Shown piece after piece: positions 40,397-51,720 of a stretch of DNA of 64,000 nucleotides; position 1 is the stretch's first letter; each line of letters begins with the position of its first letter. Location of the stretch: positions 10,176,501-10,240,500 of the forward strand of contig OY720097.1 of NCBI GenBank assembly GCA_963082875.1. The letters are read 5' to 3'. The position numbers were made by a program, and so were the translations under genes. The notes under the pieces were generated by a model. The model searched no databases and had not been told where the DNA came from. It saw nothing but the letters and a program-made list of their open reading frames with translations. The DNA comes from Corella eumyota (Eukaryota > Chordata > Ascidiacea > Phlebobranchia > Corellidae).

Positions 40397-41547
40397 CTAC
40401 TTTTTTTTGACTGCTGGGCCCAACTCCACAAGCCTAACCCTTTGTGCAAATGTTAAAGAACAAATTGTTTCTCCCATGTTTTTCTCGACTGGTGAAACCT
40501 GGACAACCATCAAGGCTTTTCCGTCGTTACCTAGATAAAGGATATTTAATAGCATTAGATTATGTAAAAAACACCTTTAATAATTGTTTTTAAAACTATC
40601 CTTAATAAGAAAGGGACATAAAGTTTTAGGTTGGCAAAACAGTTAAATTTTTATGTCATAAAAATAAAGGTGTTTGTTAAATAATTTGAACAATAACATA
40701 AAATAGACTTACTTAGAGAATCCTGCAACAAATAAGTAAGTTTGGAATTTCTAAAAGGAACATGAGAATTTTTGTTTTTTAAAGAATGCATCACATCCCC
40801 CAGTGCTGACAAACTGCGATTAATATTTTGTGCTTCCTTTAATCGATCTCCCGACGCACCACTTTTTGAAACACGCTCTGACCAGCAAGATCAATTAAAT
40901 GTAACTTTCCTGTGAAAAAAAAAAAATGTCTTGGGCAAATTACATAAACAAAACAAAATTAACAAAATATATAAAAAAATTCAAAATAAATGTACCAAAA
41001 TAATCGAAGTTCCTTAAAAAAGAAATAGTAAGAAATAAAAACATTTAAAATAATGACCTAAAGTTTCGGAGCCAGTGGTTTAATTTTTTCCATTTACAGA
41101 TACAGTAAGTACGGCATGCGATCTTGAGCTATGTTCATTCATACTGGTAAAAGCTGTCTGTCTACTATTATGACCAGTTTGAAATACCTAAAACACATTT
41201 TGCTTAGTTTTTTTGTCATATTATATTGATTTAATAATTAAAATATTATCAAAAAATCCTAATTTTTCTGTTTGTTCTTAAGTTTTATTTAGAATATTTT
41301 ACAAAATCTTAATCAGAAATCTATTATTTTAAATTGTTACACAAAAGCTATTAAACTTAAATAGAAACTTTTAAATAAAAGTTACAACTTCTTGTATTTT
41401 TTCGTATTAACAAAGAAAAAATCATTACTAACTTTATTTACTGCATCAAGATCCTTGACTTGTATTGATTGAAGATTTTGAACAAACAAACTTCCATCAG
41501 AATTCATCTTAATATCCAACTTGTTTCCACTACTGCTTAGCAGGTCC
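40397..41547 (-). pseudogene. Kinesin 3'-exon cassette, unit 1 (exons 22-25, broken)
   Basis: Exon copies at 41547-41433, 41187-41058, 40909-40713 and 40530-40397 with their splice sites retained. The exon 23 copy has an in-frame TAA after GKN (taaacc where the working copy reads aaaacc). The exon 24 copy lacks one base at LAGSER (cgctctgaccagc against cgctctgaaccagc). Switch I NEHSSRSH is unchanged. It has no upstream exons of its own and could only be reached by splicing from the kinesin gene about 15 kb upstream on its strand. Confidence 0.85.
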
Positions 41548-41783
41548 CTAGCAATCAAAAAAAAATATCATATGTCATATTTTGCAGTTGAAATTTACCT
41601 GCACATTATTAAAACAAGTTGCCCAACAGTCAAGATTTTAATTGTCATACTAATTTTAATTGTCCTAAAAATGCCTGCTCTACAGTTAAGAACTTAATTG
41701 TTGCAATGCAGTTGCAACTTTCAACTAACATTTGCCTGCGATAATTTACCAAGCACCACAAAGGGCAGTTTTATGTATTTTCC

Positions 41784-41876
41784 AGTCATGTCGTCGACGA
41801 TTTACGAGCAAACAGGAAAGATTTTTATCGTCTTCACAACGCTGTTACTCTGAACACAAATTTGAATGACAGTTAG
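41784..41876 (+). pseudogene. TDRD9 last-exon fragment, copy 2
   Basis: The last 93 bp of TDRD9 coding sequence including its TAG, still reading VDDLRANRKDFYRLHNAV. It is preceded directly by kinesin intron DNA, so it has no acceptor or upstream exon. A by-product of the tandem duplication. Confidence 0.9.
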
Positions 41877-42230
41877 AGCAAGTAGATATGTCCGACATAC
41901 TCTAACTACCTAAAAACTAATCATGATTGCTCAAAACTGTTTTTTGGTTCATATTTTTACTTTTCACTTATTTTCGTACACACATTTTTGTATTTTTTAT
42001 TTGGTTCCAGGTATTTTTTTTCTATTATGTTCTTTCTATTGTGTACTTTGCTTTACTTTTGTTATTTCACGTGGTACATTAAAAGTATTAATAAATGCTT
42101 TCAGCAATAAACTATGCTTGCGTTTGTTTTAATCATAAAATGTTATTTGCTGGTGTAAACTTGATAGTAGGGCGTCAGTTTCAAACTCGAGCTTAATCAA
42201 GTTGCTTTTTTTCCTGTTGACGGAGTTTAT

Positions 42231-45200
42231 TAACTCTATTCTATATCTAATGATGACGGTCGGCTACATTTATGCTCTTGTTCGAAACGTTATGAATTCG
42301 TTAGTGAATTTCATTCTTAAATGGAAGTAATTCTTAAAATATAGAGAATTGCTTTTTTAAAATGACAAAAAAATATTTTAAAGGATTAAGGTCTTACTCC
42401 ATCGGTTGTTATCTTATTCTTGCGGTTGTGATCTTGTTCCGTTGGCTGGGATCTAATTCCGTTGGTTGTAATCTTATTGCGTCGGTGGTGATCTTCTTCT
42501 GTCGATTACAATCTTTATATTTTAAAATAATATTGAAAACCAAAATGTATTCTGATATATATGCTATTTGTTCTTTATACATCTATTTGTCAAACCGTCA
42601 AAATCGGTATATTCTATAATTATCTGGCAGAGCATGTTAAGTAAAAAGTCACTTTACGTCATATGTAATATTCCAAAGAAAACCCTAATCTGGTAATTAA
42701 GCTTATTCCTTTTGTGATCAAATACTTGCATGAGATTCCTAAGCGTCCCCGTAAATTATGGACCTTAAAAAACCATGGTTCAATAAAAAAATCTCTTAGT
42801 GTTTTGACTAAAGATGTTTAAAAATAACTATTGTTTTTTATTAAATTTAATTTTAAATTGCAAAATCTAAACCATTAACAAAAATACCAAACAACCCACT
42901 TTTTGATGTTTTTTTACAAGTTGCTGAAGATTGAGACCATTCCTCCCACTTAGTCCAAACACCACCTGCGGGTTCACTTGTGGTAGTTTTTGACACTAAT
43001 GTGGCTGCTAATGTTGTGAAATTAGTTTTGAAGAAAAAAAAACAACAAATCAATTAAAATAGTTCAATTTTGTTAGTTTTTAATAAATATATTTTAATTC
43101 TTTTCAATGGAAATCAATGTTTACTCTGAGCCGTATAAACTTTTTTTTATTCGGTTATCCTCGACATTACTTAAGTAATAAAAACATAAAATTTAAATTT
43201 AAACTTGTGAAAAGGACTAATTGTTATTAAATGATATATATTAAATAACAAACTACATTAAAAATGCGATACTATTGATTTTAAGGCATTCTACCTTACA
43301 AATTTTGCAACTTGCTTTCGAAATCGAACTAGCTAGGGTTTCAGCTCGATTAGGGTTAGAGCAAACCAGGGTTAGCGATTCCAACAAAAATTAAATCGAG
43401 TACGCAAAAAAATTAAAATAACAAAAATTAACTTTGTAAACACTAATTTAAGATTAATTTTTAACAACGTATATAAAAATACTACATTATAAAAAAAAAA
43501 AACTTTATTGTTTTGAATTTTATTATTTTTCTTCCTTAGTATTTAAAAATATAAAAGTAACACTAAAATCAAAGTTTACACAAATTTTATTAGCATACTA
43601 TCTCTATATATCAAGTACAAGTGTAAAATCATCCTCTTTACAAAATTATCTTATTTTTAGCAATTATTAAATACTACAGTGCCTAATTTTTAAGAATGAT
43701 AACTAATATTATAAAGTTCTTCTGATAATAATATTTTTTTATTATTTTGTAAGGTATTACCTCTGACATGCTAGATTAGGTGATTTTTGCAGTATAACCA
43801 ATATACAAGTATGGTAAAATTGCAGTGGAAAAGTTAAACAAAATAAAAATGGATTTCGTTTGTTATGATCCTGATAGATGGGTGTAAGTAAAACTCAGTA
43901 CTTTTTATTTGATTTAAAATTTTTTACAATTTTATTAGCTGGGTGCAAAAAATAAAGTAATTTATTTTTTTATTAATTTGGTTTTTCGTTTATTAGTAAA
44001 AGTAATATTTATTTACTATGGTGTGGGAAGGTTGGTGTTACAGCCCAAACATAGAGAAAATATTTTGCCTCAAAACCGAGTCTTAAGTTAACTGTGACAG
44101 TTTAATATTAAGGGCGAAACAGCATAGAAGCAGAAAGGTCAGAAGCCAGGATTTTATGTAGTAAAGCCTAATGTTTTTTTACCATTACAACACACTGTCG
44201 GATTTATATGAATTCAAATATTTTTACAGTGGGTTATGCTATGCTCTACCAAGTGGTGCAGTTAACTCAATTTCATGGGAAGAAGCCACCAAGTTTTGTA
44301 GATTTTTACAGAAGTTGCAAGTAATATTAATTAGACCGGCAGCGTGGTGTAGTCGTAAGAATACTTGCTACACCTAATGAGGATGTGGGTTTAATTCCCA
44401 CTGCTCTCATGGTAGCACCCTTAAATAAGACATAAAAAAAAAATGGAAATTTTTTGCGTACTCGATTAATTTTTTGTTGGAATTGCTAACCCTGGTTTGC
44501 TCTAACCCTAATCGAGCTTAAGCCCGAGCTAGTTTGATTTCGAGAGCAAGTTGCAAAATTTGTGATGCACAATGCCTTAAAATGATAAGTAGTGCATTTT
44601 TAATGTAGTTTGTTATTTAATATATATTATTTAATAACAGTTAGTCTTTTTCACAAGTTTAACTTTTAATTTTATGCTTTTATTACTTAAGTAATATCGA
44701 GGATAACTGTTGACGGTTTTTCCTCTTCTATATTTAATGATGACGGTCGGTTACATTTATGCTCTTGTTTGAAATATTATGAATTCGTTAGGGAATTTCA
44801 TTCTTAAATGGAAGTAATTCTTAAAATATAGAGTATTGCTTTTTTAAATTGACGAAAAAATATTTTAAAGGATTAAGGTCTTATTCCATCGGTTGTTATC
44901 TTATTCTTGCGGTTGTGATCTTGTTCCGTCGGCTGGGATCTAATTCCGTTGGTTGTAATCTTATTGCATCGGTGGTGATCTTCTTCTGTCGATTACAATC
45001 TTAATATTTTAAAATAATATTGAAAACCAAAATGTATTCTGATATATATGCTATTTGTTCTTTATACATCTATTTGTCAAACCGTCAAAATCGGTATATT
45101 CTATAATTATCTGGCAGAGCATGTTAAGTAAAAAGTCACTTTACGTCATATGTAATATTCCAAAGAAAACCCTAATCTGGTAATTAAGCTTAGTCCTTTT

Positions 45201-47182
45201 GTGATCAAATACTTGCATGAGATTCTTAAGCGTCCCCATAAATTATAGACCTTAAAAAACCATGGTTCAATAAAAAAATCTCTTAGTGTTTCCACTGAAA
45301 ATGTTTAAAAATAACTATTGTTTTATATTAAATTTAATTTTAAATTGCAAAATATAAACCATTAACAAAAATACCAAACAACCCACCTTTTGATGTTTTT
45401 TTTACAAGTTGCTGAAGATTGAGACCATTCCTCCCACTTAGTCCAAACACCACCTGCGGGTTCACTTGTGGTAGTTTTTGACACTACTGTGGCTGCTAAT
45501 GTTGTGAAATTAGTTTTGAACAAAAAAAGACAACAAATCAATTAAAATAGTTCAATTTTGTTAGTTTTTAATAAATATATTTTAATTCTTTTAAATGGAA
45601 ATCAATGTTTACTGAGCCGTATAAACTTTCTTTTATTCGGTTATCCTCGATATTACTTAAGTAATAAAAACATAAAATTAAAAGTTAAACTTGTGAAAAG
45701 GACTAATTGTTATTAAATAATATATATTAAATAACAAACTACATTAAAAATGCAATACTATTGATTTTAAGGCATTCTACCTTACAAATTTTGCAACTTG
45801 CTTTCGAAATCGAACTAGCTAGGGTTTCAGCTCGATTAGGGTTAGAGCAAACCAGGGTTAGCGATTCCAACAAAAATTAAATCGAGTACGCAAAAAAATT
45901 TAAATACCAAAAAATAACTTTGTAAACACTAATTTAAAATTAATTTTTAACAACGTATATAAAAATACTACATTATAAAAAAAAAAAAAACTTTATTGTT
46001 TTGAATTTTATTATTTTTCCTCCTTAGTATTTAAAAATATAAAAGTAACACTAAAATCAAAGTTTACACAAATATTATTAGCATATTATCTCTATATATC
46101 AAGTACAAGTGTAAAATCATCCTCTTTACAAAATTATCTTATTTTTAGCAATTATTAAATACTACAGTGCCTAATTTTTAAGAATGATAACTAATATTAT
46201 AAAGTTCTTCTGATATTAATATTTTTTTTTATTTTGTAAGGTATTCCTCTGACATGCTAGGTTAGGTGATTTTTGCAGTATAACCAATATACAAGTATGG
46301 TAAAATTGCAGTGGAAAAGTTAAACAAAATAAAAATGGATTTCGTTTGTTATTATCCTGATAGATGTAAGTAAAATTCAGTATTTTTTTTTGATTTAAAA
46401 TTTTTTACAATTTTATTAGCTGGGAGCAAAAAATAAAGTAATTCATTTTTTTATTAATTTGGTCTTTCGTTTATTAGTAAAAATAATATTTATTTACTAT
46501 GGTGTGGGAAGGTTGGTGTTACAGCTCAAACATAGAGAAAATTTTTTGCCTCAAAACCGAGTCTTAAGTTAACTGTGACAGTTTAATATTAAGGGCGAAA
46601 CAGCATAGAAGCAGAAAGGTCAGAAGCCAGGATTTCATGTAATAAAGCCTAATGTTTTTACCATTACAACACACTGTCGGATTTATATGAATTCAAATAT
46701 TTTTACAGTGGGTTATGCTATGCTCTACCAAGTGGTGCAGTTAACTCAATTTCATGGAAGAAGCCACCAAATTTTGTAGATTTTTAAAGAAGTTGCAAGT
46801 AATATTATTTAGACCGGCAGCGTGGTGTAGTTGTAAAAACACTTGCTACACCTAATGAGGCTGTGGGTTTAATTCCCACTGCTCTCATGGTAGCACCATT
46901 AAATAAGACATAAAAAAAATAGAAATTTTTTGCGTACTCGATTTAATTTTTGTTGAAATCGCTAACCCTGGTTTGCTCTAACCCTAATCGAGCTGAAACC
47001 CGAGCTAGTTCGATTTCGAGAGCAAGTTGCAAAATTTGTGATGTACAATGCCTTAAAATGATAAGTAGTGCATTTTTAATGTAGTTTGTTATTTAATATA
47101 TATTATTTAATAACAGTTGGTCTTTTTCACAAGTTTAACTTTTAATTTTATGCTTTTATTACTTAAGTAATAACGAGGATAA
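42231..47182. repeat. Internal 2,476-bp tandem duplication in unit 2
   Basis: 42231-44706 is repeated as 44707-47182. The junction at about 44706 joins the outer part of the right palindrome arm (acttaagtaatatcgaggataac) to gttgacgg-type sequence normally found about 190 bp after the TDRD9 fragment. The next occurrence of the acttaagtaata marker is 2,476 bp on, at 47161. The first module thus has a truncated right arm. Confidence 0.85.
42900..44320. pseudogene. C-type lectin/TSP1 fragments, unit 2 first module
   Basis: The minus-strand TSP1 exon copy at 43007-42900 reads AGGVWTKWEEWSQSSATCKK, which keeps the WxxW of true TSP1 repeats and so looks less altered than unit 1. The lectin exons are at 43849 onward and 44230-44320 (LCYALPSGAVNSISWEEATK). 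The plus-strand TSP1 copy is absent here because the right arm is cut at 44706. Confidence 0.6.
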
Positions 47183-47434
47183 CCAAAATAAAGCGTAGAC
47201 GGCTCAGTAAACATTAATTTCCATTTAAAAGAATTAAAATATATTTATTAAAAACTAACAAAACTAAACTATTTTAATTGATTTGTTGTCCTTTTCGTTC
47301 AATACTATTTTTACAACATTAGCAATTAAATTAGTATTAAAAACTACTACAAGTAAACCTGCAGGTGGTGTTTGTAATGAGTGTGAGGAATGGTCTCAAT
47401 CTTCAGCAACTTGTAAAAAAAACATCAAAAGTTT
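45386..47434. pseudogene. C-type lectin/TSP1 fragments, unit 2 second module
   Basis: Minus TSP1 exon at 45495-45386 (one extra A in the run before CKK's end). Lectin exons at 46335 onward, with a shortened donor region, and 46709-46799, which has lost one G in tcatggaagaag and is out of frame. Plus-strand TSP1 copy at 47323-47434. Confidence 0.55.
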
Positions 47435-47925
47435 GGTTATTTGTTATTGTTGTTAATGGTTTAAGTTTTGCAATTTGAAATTAAATTTAATAAAAAACAA
47501 TAGGTATTTTTAAACATTTTTAGTGGAAACACTAAGAGATTTTTTTATTTAACCATAGTTTTTTAAGGTCTATAATTTATGGGGACGCTTAGGAATTTTA
47601 TGCAAGTATTTGATTACAAAAGGAGTAAGCTCAAATTACCAGATTAGGGTTTTCTTTGAAATATTATACATGAAAAGTGACTTTTACTGAACATAACCTG
47701 CTAGATTTATATAATATATCGATTCTGGCAGTTTGACAAACAGATGTATGAAAAACAAATACCATATCGGAATACAAATTGGTTTTCAATATTAATTTTA
47801 AAAGATTAAGATTGTTATCGAAAATTTTTATTAACCCCATTACCCTAACCATCTTCTTGGAAACTCCCTTTAATTTCTAAAATCAATATAATATGACAAA
47901 AAAAACTTAACAAATTGTGTTTAAG

Positions 47926-48385
47926 GTATTTTGAACTGATCATAATAGAAGAGAGACTGCTGCGAAGAGAGACTGCTTCTATATAATTGAACATAGTTCA
48001 AAATCACATGCCGTACTTACTGTAACTGTGAATGAAAAAATAAAACAACTGGCTCCGAAACCCTAGGTGATTATTTAAAAGTTTAAAAACTTTAAATATT
48101 TCAGTTATTTCAAATTTTGTTATATATTTTGTTACTTTTGTATTGTTTATGTAATTTGCCCAATATATTTGTGTTTATTTTTTACAGGAAAGTTAAATTT
48201 AATTAATCTTGCTGGTTCAGATTGTGTTTTAAAAAGTAGTGCATCAGGAGATAGATTAATGGAAGCACAAAATATTTATCACAGTTTGTCAGCACTAGGA
48301 GATGTGATCCATTCTTTAAAAAAACAAAATTCTCATGTTCATTTTAGAAATTACAAACTTACCGATTTGTTGCATGATTCTTTAA
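47926..48385 (+). pseudogene. Inverted kinesin exon 23-24 copy, unit 2
   Basis: Counterpart of 39051-39513. It reads [24 protein letters not shown], with extra substitutions beyond those shared with the other units. Coding-like but missing its neighbours. Confidence 0.85.
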
Positions 48386-49209
48386 GTGAGTTTCTTTTGT
48401 GTTTCTGTTTAAATTATTTAACAAACATCTTTATTTTTATGACATAAAAATTATTTTAATGGGTTTGTTTTAAAAATTGTTAACTTTTTTTTGCGGTTGA
48501 AAATATTTAAACTTTAAGTATTTGTAAAAGTGAAAAAAAGCAAAATTGTCTGCCATATATGAATTTTAATATAATTTAAACGGGGAAGAGAAAATTCGGA
48601 CTGCAAAAACAGCTGGGAGTTGACGACAAAGTTTCCATGTATAATGTCAGCATAAATCCATATTTTACCGATATTAAAAAAAAATAAAACACATAAATGT
48701 TCTATACATGTTTATTTTAATTGCAGAGCGAACGTTGTGAACGTGCACAATTACAAAAACAAAACCATTACAACATTTTTCATCCCCGAAGCAAGTTCAA
48801 AACCAACAATACTGCACTTCTGATAAATAGGCACACTCTATAATGGTAGCAACTAAAAACGTTGGAATTTTGTAAACAGTGCAAAATAAAATAATAAAGG
48901 ATTTTACAAAAAAGGCAATGATTGCGAGTTAATAATATTTAAAATAAATTAAAAAAATATTAGAAGTCTAATATGTGTAATATCTATGTAATGAAATGTT
49001 ATTCGTAGAAATAGACGTGCAAACAAACTATAAAAGGGGAAAAGTGCACTTTGATCATATGAAAATTAAAAGATTTTTGATCACTAAAGAAACAACCATG
49101 CTATAAATATACAAAATGTAAAAAATGGTAGTATTTAAGTAAAAACATAATTAGCAAAAAATATGTGAATTACTAAGTATATAAAATATATATGCAAAAT
49201 AAGAAAAAA

Positions 49210-50369
49210 TTAGCTACTTTTTTTTTTGACTGCTGGGCCCAACTCCACAAGCCTAACCCTTTGTGCAAATGTTAAAGAACAAATTGTTTCTCCCATGTTT
49301 TTTTCGACTTGTGAAACCTGGACAACCATCAAGGCTTTTCCGTTGTTACCTAGATAAAGGATATTTAATAGCATTAGACTATGTAAAAAACACTTTTAAT
49401 AATTGTTTTTAAAACTATCCTTAATAAGAAAGGGACATAAAGTTTTAGGTTGGCAAAACAGTTAAATTTTTATGTCATAAAAATAAAGGTGTTTGTTAAA
49501 TAATTTGAACAATAACATAAAATAGACTTACTTAGAGAATCCTGCAACAAATAAGTAAGTTTAGAATTTCGAAAAGGAACATGAGAATTTTTGTTTTTTA
49601 AAGAATGCATCACATCCCCTAGTGCTGACAAACTGCGATTAATATTTTGTGCTTCCTTTAATCGATCTCCCGACGCACCACTTTTTGAAACACGCTCTGA
49701 ACCAGCAAGATCAATTAAATGTAACTTTCCTGGAAAAAAAAATATAAATGTCTTGGGCAAATTACATAAACAAAACAAAATTAACAAAATATATAAAAAA
49801 ATTTAAAATAAATGTACCAAAATAATCGAAGTTCCTTAAAAAAGAAATAGTAAGAAATAAAAACATTTAAAATAATGACCTAAAGTTTCGGAGCCAGTGG
49901 TTTTATTTTTTCCATTTACAGATACAGTAAGTACGGCATGCGATCTTGATCTATGTTCATTCATACTGGTAAAAGCTGTCTGTCTACTATTATGACCAGT
50001 TTGAAATACCTAAAACACATTTTGCTTAGTTTTTTTGTCATATTATATTGATTTAATAATTAAAAGATTATCAAAAAATCCTAATTTTTCTGGTTGTTCT
50101 TAAGTTTTATTTAGAATATTTTACAAAATCTTAATCAAAAATCTATTATTTTAAATTGTTACACAAAAGCTATTAAACTTAAATAGAAACTTTTAAATAA
50201 AAGTTACAACTTCTTGTATTTTTTCGTATTAACAAAGAAAAAATCATAACTAACTTCATTTACTGCATCAAGATCCTTGACTTGTATTGATTGAAGATTT
50301 TGAACAAACAAACTTCCATCAGAATTTATCTTAATATCCAACTTGTTTCCACTACTGCTTAGCAGGTCC
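49210..50369 (-). pseudogene. Kinesin 3'-exon cassette, unit 2 (exons 22-25, frame open)
   Basis: Exon copies at 50369-50255, 50009-49880, 49729-49532 and 49349-49210. All frames are open and splice sites are retained. Exon 24 reads [20 protein letters not shown] as in the working gene. One important change is visible: switch I reads NEHRSRSH instead of NEHSSRSH, replacing a conserved Ser. The tail is VKKKSS instead of VKKTK. In principle an alternative terminal cassette for the kinesin transcript. Without evidence of splicing I class it as a duplicated fragment. Confidence 0.75.
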
Positions 50370-50603
50370 CTAGCAATCAAAAAAAAATATCATATGTCAT
50401 ATTTTGCAGTTGAAATTTACCTGCACATTATTAAACAAGTTGCCCAACAGTCAAAATTTTAATTGTCATACTAATTTTAATTGTCCTAAAAATGCCTGCT
50501 CTACAGTTAAGAACTTAATTGTTGCAATGCAGTTGCAACTTTCAACTAACATTTGCCTGCGATAATTTACCAAGCACCAGAAACGGCAGTTTTATGTATT
50601 TTC

Positions 50604-50697
50604 CAGTCAAGTCGTCGATGATTTACGAGCAAACAGGAAAGATTTTTATCGTCTTCACAACGCTGTTACTCTGAACACAAATTTGAATGACAGTTAG
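50604..50697 (+). pseudogene. TDRD9 last-exon fragment, copy 3
   Basis: As 41784-41876, with a few base changes (agtcaagtcgtcgatg). It ends in the same TAG and has no upstream TDRD9 exon or acceptor. Confidence 0.9.
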
Positions 50698-51720
50698 AGC
50701 AAGTAGATATGTCCGACATACTCTAACTACCTAAAAACTAATCATGATTGCTCAAAACTGTTTTTTGGTTCATATTTTTACTTTTCCATTATTTTCATAT
50801 ACCCATTTTTGTATTTTTTATTTGGTTCCAGGTATTTTCTTTTTATTATGTTCTTTCTATTGTGTACTTTTCTTTACTTTTGTTATTTCATGTGGTGCAT
50901 TAAAAGTATTAATAAATGCTTTCAGCAATAAACTATGCTTGCGTTTGTTTTAATCATAAAATGTTATTTGCTGGTGTAAATTTGATAGTAGGGCGTCAGT
51001 TTCAAACTCGAGCTTAATCAAGTTGCTTTTTTTCCTGTTGACGGAGTTTATTAACTCTATTCTATATCTAATGATGACGGTCGGCTACATTTATGCTCTT
51101 GTTCGAAATGGTATGAATTCGTTAGTGAATTTCATTCTTAAATGGAAGTAATTCTTAAAATATAGAGTATTGCTTTTTTAAATTGACAAAAAAATATTTT
51201 AAAGGATTAAGGTCTTACTCCATCGGTTGTTATCTTATTCTTGCGGTTGTGATCATGTTTCGTCGGCTGGGATCTAATTCCGTTGGTTATAATCTTATTG
51301 CGTCGGTGGTGATCTTCTTCTGTCGATTACAATCTTAATATTTTAAAATAATTTTGAAAACCAAAATGTATTCTGATATATATGCTATTTGTTCTTTATA
51401 CATCTATTTGTCAAACCGTCAAAATCGGTATATTCTATAATTATCTGGCAAAGCATGTTAAGTAAAAAGTCACTTTACGTCATATGTAATATTCCAAAAA
51501 AAACCCTAATCTGGTAATTAAGCTTAGTCCTTTTGTGATCAAATACTTGCATGAGATTCTTAAGCGTCCCCATAAATTATAGACCTTAAAAAACTATGGT
51601 TCATTAAAAAAATCTCTTAGTGTTTCCACTGAAAATGTTTAAAAATAACTATTGTTTTTTATTAAATTTAATTTTAAATTGCAAAATCTAAACCATTAAC
51701 AAAAATACCAAACAACCCAC

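Larger units (their letters stand above)
35404..41783. repeat. Tandem duplication unit 1 (6,380 bp)
   Basis: It starts inside the true last exon of TDRD9 (agtcatgccgtcgacg) and ends where unit 2 starts with the same words. Order inside: TDRD9 3' end; palindrome arm with TSP1 exon (-), about 36085-36990; spacer with lectin exons and SINE pieces; opposite arm, about 38050-38945; inverted kinesin exons 23-24 (+); dispersed repeat; kinesin exons 25 to 22 (-). It lacks a ctaccta insertion and a 12-bp stretch shared by units 2 and 3 near the start, so those two seem closer relatives there. Confidence 0.9.
41784..50603. repeat. Tandem duplication unit 2 (8,820 bp, with internal duplication)
   Basis: Same order of parts as unit 1, but the palindrome module is present almost twice because of a 2,476-bp internal tandem repeat. 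Without that extra segment the unit is about 6,344 bp, matching units 1 and 3. The junction at its start fuses kinesin intron sequence (ttatgtattttcc) to TDRD9 exon sequence (agtcatgtcgtcgacg). Confidence 0.9.

Noticed and set aside
49591-49806. Plus-strand open frame across the kinesin exon 24 copy, and its twin at 55970
   Set aside because: Antisense shadow of a conserved coding exon.
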